A stretch of DNA of 6,529 nt from Caldisericaceae bacterium. GTDB lineage: Bacteria > Calditrichota > Calditrichia > Calditrichales > Calditrichaceae. The translations under genes were made by a program, and so were the position numbers. Positions 5,714 to 6,529 of the stretch are shown here, piece after piece. The stretch lies in contig JAGHBR010000165.1 of NCBI GenBank assembly GCA_021160885.1, positions 1 to 6,529 of the forward strand. Reading direction: 5' to 3'. The notes beneath the pieces were generated by a model that saw only the letters and a list, made by a program, of their open reading frames with translations, was not told the origin of the DNA and did no database searches. How positions within the stretch are numbered: the stretch's first letter is position 1; the number at the start of each line of letters is the position of its first letter.

Positions 5714-6529
5714 ATTCAGTAAATCTACCCTGGTCTGCCTGGTATGAGGAAACTGAACTTTCGTTTGATCTCCCAACGGATTACCATATAGATGTTTATC
5801 AGATCAGGCAATTACCAGCCATTGATCAGGATCAAATTTCAGCAAAGCTTGAAAATTTAAAAAATTTACTACCGCCCTCTATTCCCCTAAACATTATCAT
5901 TGTAGTGGATGATTTAACCCGGCCGGTAATTCTGGAACCGTTGTTAAAAAATCTTTTGGAGAAATTACACACATGTGGTATTTCAAATGAACAAATCAAA
6001 TTTTTAATTGGTCTCGGGTCTCATCGATCGTTGAGTAAAACCGATATGGCTAAAAAAATAGGTGCTGAAATCGTTGAAAAATATACCTGCCTTAACCACA
6101 ATCCTGATGAAACGGTTGCAACTGGTTTGCAGTGGGGTAAAACCGAATTAAAGATAAATAAACACTACTTGGCTGCAGACTTTAAAATTGTCATCAGTGG
6201 TTTAACCCCTCACAGTTTTGCCGGATTTAGTGGCGGAGCCAAGATGTTAATTCCTGGCATTTCGGATCTGGAAATTATCAGTAAAACGCATAAATCAGTC
6301 CTTATGGGCTTTATGGGGAAATTGGGCGAAGTGGAAAACAACCGTTTTCGCAAAGTTATTGAAGAGCTGGGCGCGCAGGTGGGCCTGGATTATTTTATTG
6401 GTGTGGTGATTAACGGCGATCGAAGTATTGCCGATATTGTTACCGGAGATTTTAAAGAAGCGCATCGGCAGGCAGCTACCAAAGCTAAAAAACTTTACCA
6501 AACAGAGGTTAATACCGATGAACTTTACG
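5710..6529 (+). CDS. larA: LarA-family nickel-pincer hydroxyacid racemase/epimerase, 3'-truncated by the window edge
   Basis: The frame opens at the ATG at 5710, which overlaps the flippase stop (ATGA), and stays open to the right edge: 273 complete codons of a family about 420-430 residues long. The N-terminal DUF2088/LarA domain is plain: VVDDLTRP (65-72), GLGSHR (101-106), GLTPHSFAGFSGGAKMLIPG (159 onward) and ISKTHKS. Catalytic residues of lactate racemase LarA from Lactiplantibacillus plantarum can be placed by spacing: D68 and R71 (D72/R75), H105 (H108), H168 (H174), K178 (K184, covalent attachment of the nickel-pincer nucleotide) and H194 (H200, nickel ligand). The H-to-K gap of 10 and K-to-H gap of 16 equal the reference, so the enzyme should be active if the cofactor is made. 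Family members racemise lactate or other 2-hydroxy acids, including sugar acids. The specificity residues lie mostly in the missing C-terminal domain. The cofactor genes larB, larC and larE are not visible. Its link to the glycan pathway rests on position only. Confidence 0.88.
   Translation, partial: MNSVNLPWSAWYEETELSFDLPTDYHIDVYQIRQLPAIDQDQISAKLENLKNLLPPSIPLNIIIVVDDLTRPVILEPLLKNLLEKLHTCGISNEQIKFLIGLGSHRSLSKTDMAKKIGAEIVEKYTCLNHNPDETVATGLQWGKTELKINKHYLAADFKIVISGLTPHSFAGFSGGAKMLIPGISDLEIISKTHKSVLMGFMGKLGEVENNRFRKVIEELGAQVGLDYFIGVVINGDRSIADIVTGDFKEAHRQAATKAKKLYQTEVNTDELY

Noticed and set aside
6295..6501. Reverse-strand 68-codon open frame
   Set aside because: It is antisense to the LarA-family gene, whose catalytic motifs are clear in the forward frame.

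Overview
The window is a compact, fully coding stretch of a bacterial cell-surface polysaccharide or glycoconjugate locus. All seven genes lie on the + strand and abut or overlap: 1-nt overlap, then gaps of 3, 17, 16 and 12 nt, then a 4-nt overlap. I see no internal promoter or terminator and no RNA gene, mobile element or CRISPR array. The first gene enters from the left edge and the last runs off the right edge, so this is the interior of a longer operon. The DNA is AT-rich by eye, with good Shine-Dalgarno sites ahead of the acyl carrier protein and the first acetyltransferase. The gene set and protein style fit an envelope-bearing bacterium, perhaps of the Bacteroidota/Ignavibacteriota/Calditrichota/KSB1 breadth. 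That placement is a guess and the sequence does not prove it.

Layout: (1) 1-1016, 3' part of a DegT/DnrJ/EryC1/StrS-type PLP aminotransferase with a shortened catalytic-lysine loop. (2) 1016-2167, a membrane-anchored GT2 glycosyltransferase. (3) 2171-3232, a 353-residue tandem GNAT-fold acyltransferase. (4) 3250-3495, a small stand-alone acyl carrier protein. (5) 3512-4204, a second, unrelated-looking GNAT acyltransferase with an altered acyl-donor loop. (6) 4217-5713, a Wzx/MOP-type polysaccharide flippase that probably starts at TTG. (7) 5710 to the right edge, the N-terminal two thirds of a LarA-family nickel-pincer hydroxyacid racemase/epimerase. Its ATG overlaps the flippase stop codon.

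How they may work together (inference): the aminotransferase makes an amino sugar. The ACP flanked by two GNAT enzymes suggests that an acyl or aminoacyl group carried on the ACP phosphopantetheine arm is transferred onto that amino group. The GT2 enzyme adds a sugar to a lipid-linked repeat unit, and the flippase moves the unit across the inner membrane. The LarA homologue could supply the correct stereoisomer of a 2-hydroxy acid (lactate or a sugar acid) used as a decoration or building block, or it could be metabolically separate. The GNAT-ACP-GNAT cassette and the LarA homologue coupled to the flippase are the two points most worth following up.
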